A DNA stretch of 64,000 nucleotides from Bacillota bacterium (GTDB lineage Bacteria; Bacillota; Sulfobacillia; DUMF01), in contig DUMF01000010.1 of NCBI GenBank assembly GCA_012840015.1, positions 1 through 64,000 of the forward strand, written 5' to 3'. Under the pieces are notes generated by a model. The model did no database searches. It saw nothing but the letters and a program-made list of their open reading frames with translations, and was not told the origin of the DNA. Position 1 is the first letter of the stretch. Every line of letters begins with the position of its first letter. The translations under genes and the position numbers were made by a program. Of the stretch, positions 62,872-64,000 are shown piece by piece.

Positions 62872-63296
62872 ATGGAATACCAAGGGAGGGAGGAGACCTG
62901 CAAAAGCGCAAATTTTCGCGCCATCATGTAAAGGTGAGGGTAAATCGACCACTTTCGGACAGCAGCGAGTACCTTCGTCGTTACTGGCACGATAAAAGCC
63001 AACACGCTCAACATTTCACCCGCCGCTATGATCCGGCAAAGTTGGTCGACATCGACCTTCGCCACCGCTACCCTCCAGTCCCTTTGAACATAACATGGTC
63101 GGCATCGTCGCCTGGCCAAGTACACTAATAAATTAGGCCCATCGCTACCGGAAAACTGCCAAGTATAGCCCTTCAGCGTAATCGTTTTTCTTTTTCTGTT
63201 CCCTACAGGTCTGTTACAAGAGAGGCATATATGTCTATCTGCAGTAGAAGGCAGACCAACCCCATACCCCGGGAAAGTTGACTCAAACGAGCCCAC
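62853..63296 (-). CDS. Possible zinc-ribbon protein, uncertain
   Basis: Frame of 147 codons from a GTG. It contains two CxxC pairs 43 residues apart (HICLSCNRPVGNRKRK and RRRCRPCYVQRDWRV), as in a zinc ribbon, then KVDVDQLCRIIAAGEMLSVLAF. No SD at a proper distance, and a plus-strand frame of 64 codons (62934-63128) also covers part of it, so both are uncertain. If real it would lie immediately upstream of the AFOR operon. The region 62715-63331 otherwise holds only the elements listed separately. Confidence 0.3.
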   Translation of the reverse strand: MGSFESTFPGYGVGLPSTADRHICLSCNRPVGNRKRKTITLKGYTWQFSGSDGPNLLVYLARRRCRPCYVQRDWRVAVAKVDVDQLCRIIAAGEMLSVLAFIVPVTTKVLAAVRKWSIYPHLYMMARKFALLQVSSLPWYSIGRYRS

Positions 63297-63331
63297 GCTC
63301 CGATAATTAGGATTGAAGAGGGGTTCAGCAA

Positions 63332-63886
63332 ATGTCCAATCCGCCTACATACAGCATTGTCATCATTCCGCCTCAGTCAGTTCGAAATCAACTTATCCGT
63401 TTGAGACGAATGAGCCTGTTGATGGATGGGATGTATCCTCCTCATATTACGGTAAAATCGCCCTTCTTCCTAAGGCAGACTGGGGCGAGGGTACTAGACC
63501 AAATCCAGCTCATCAGCCGCAACCACAGTCCGTTTCCGTTGGTGCTCAGCGGCCTGGCCAGCTTCGATGAGAGTGTAATCTATGTGCCGGTGGCAAATAA
63601 TCCATCCCTAAAGAAACTGCACGAAGAACTGGTAGAAGGGCTAGCCGGCTACGTTGAGACTATATCGGAGGATTTCGACGGTCCAAACTATTCCCCTCAC
63701 CTGACATTGGCACACAGGTTGACCCAATCAGAGTTTGCACGGATCTGGCCCCGGTTGATAACGCAAAATTTCCATTGGGAGTTTTTGGTGGACAAACTAT
63801 ATGTATTGGGGAGTATGCCCAAGTCCAAGCTCCAGTGGAAAATAGAATTGAATGGTTCCTCGTGCTTTAGTTCTGAACCTCTTTGA
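63332..63886 (+). CDS. 2'-5' RNA ligase/2H phosphoesterase-family protein
   Basis: 184 residues from ATG 63332 (GAAGAGGGG upstream). Two HxTx motifs of the 2H superfamily: PPHITVKSPF (about residue 37) and SPHLTLAHRL (about 125). The family contains RNA ligases and cyclic phosphodiesterases acting on 2',3'- or 2',5'-linked phosphates. Proteins of this length (YjcG/LigT-like) are usually cytoplasmic RNA-processing enzymes. It ends 20 bases inside the opposing divIC gene. Confidence 0.88.
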   Translation: MSNPPTYSIVIIPPQSVRNQLIRLRRMSLLMDGMYPPHITVKSPFFLRQTGARVLDQIQLISRNHSPFPLVLSGLASFDESVIYVPVANNPSLKKLHEELVEGLAGYVETISEDFDGPNYSPHLTLAHRLTQSEFARIWPRLITQNFHWEFLVDKLYVLGSMPKSKLQWKIELNGSSCFSSEPL

Positions 63887-64000
63887 TGATGAACTGTATT
63901 TCTCCAGGTTTAACCAGCCCTAGCTGCTGGCGCGCTTCTTTTTCTATAAACTCCGCTGAATTAACCTCGTCTATCTTGGCTTTGAGCTGCTTTACTTGTT
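63867..64000 (-). CDS. divIC: DivIC/FtsB-type septum-formation protein, C-terminal part
   Basis: Only the last 43 codons are in the window: QVKQLKAKIDEVNSAEFIEKEARQQLGLVKPGEIQFIIKE and a stop at 63867. The coiled-coil end followed by EKEARxxLGxVKPGE is the signature of the DivIC/FtsL/FtsB family, small bitopic proteins of the cell-division complex. In related genomes divIC precedes the S1 gene and spoIIE. The gene is cut by the window edge, and its 3' end overlaps the convergent 2H phosphoesterase gene. Confidence 0.88.
   Translation of the reverse strand, partial: QVKQLKAKIDEVNSAEFIEKEARQQLGLVKPGEIQFIIKEVQN

Noticed and set aside
1-64000. CRISPR array or cas genes
   Set aside because: No regularly spaced direct repeats and no Cas-like proteins were seen. 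The only tandem short repeat noticed (4338-4367) is two copies at an IS end.

Overview
The window looks like a chromosomal segment of a spore-forming, anaerobic, probably thermophilic Firmicute of the Clostridia (Moorella / Desulfotomaculum-like). The basis is SpoIIE, FtsH, TilS, an S1-domain protein and a DivIC end on one locus, a tungstate transporter with a tungsten aldehyde:ferredoxin oxidoreductase, frequent GTG/TTG starts with strong GGAGG Shine-Dalgarno (SD) sequences, and many IS and group II intron remnants. Genus is not determined.

Left half, 1-29 kb, is accessory and decaying. 0.6-4.4 kb holds wrecks of an IS200/IS605 element and an IS3-type element. 4.5-13.3 kb carries membrane-anchored or secreted proteins of unknown function (mostly minus strand), a SIMPL-domain gene, an SPFH/prohibitin gene and a DIP1984-family gene, several of them frameshifted. 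13.7-15.9 kb is a GC-rich tract with two frameshifted DUF1670 genes around a 52-aa ORF. 16.1-18.1 kb encodes a secreted seven-repeat protein with two copper-amine-oxidase-type C-terminal domains. 19.0-20.0 kb is a regulator/membrane-protein operon. 20.2-22.6 kb has a broken beta-propeller gene and a broken group II intron next to a terminator. 22.7-29.3 kb is a small integrated island: a 60-bp copy of the 3' part of tRNA-Leu(GAG) at 22740 matches the intact tRNA at 29192-29276, and between them lie HicAB, an unknown 376-aa gene, an XRE regulator, a primase-polymerase-like replication gene, a 39-bp inverted repeat and a tyrosine integrase.

Right half, 29-64 kb, is largely intact. spoIIE, tilS and ftsH (minus strand) form the conserved sporulation/division locus; an S1 gene and tRNA-Leu(TAA) diverge from it. 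The DivIC end appears only at the right edge, so about 28 kb separate genes that are usually adjacent. That stretch contains tupABC; a EutQ-like cupin with a methyltransferase; an M20 peptidase with an AbgT transporter; an ECF sigma factor with VanW; an FMN-binding protein with a NarL-type two-component system; a catabolic operon (amidohydrolase, second AbgT transporter, DUF296 protein, two enolase-superfamily enzymes); tRNA-Lys and tRNA-Met; a secreted flavocytochrome-like flavoprotein; an iron alcohol dehydrogenase; and AFOR with a MoaD/ThiS protein.

Plausible joint functions: TupABC supplies tungstate for AFOR, which with the alcohol dehydrogenase can interconvert acids, aldehydes and alcohols. 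The AbgT/amidohydrolase/peptidase/enolase genes look like uptake and hydrolysis of N-acylated or amide substrates followed by acid-sugar-like or lactone chemistry; the true substrates cannot be read from sequence.
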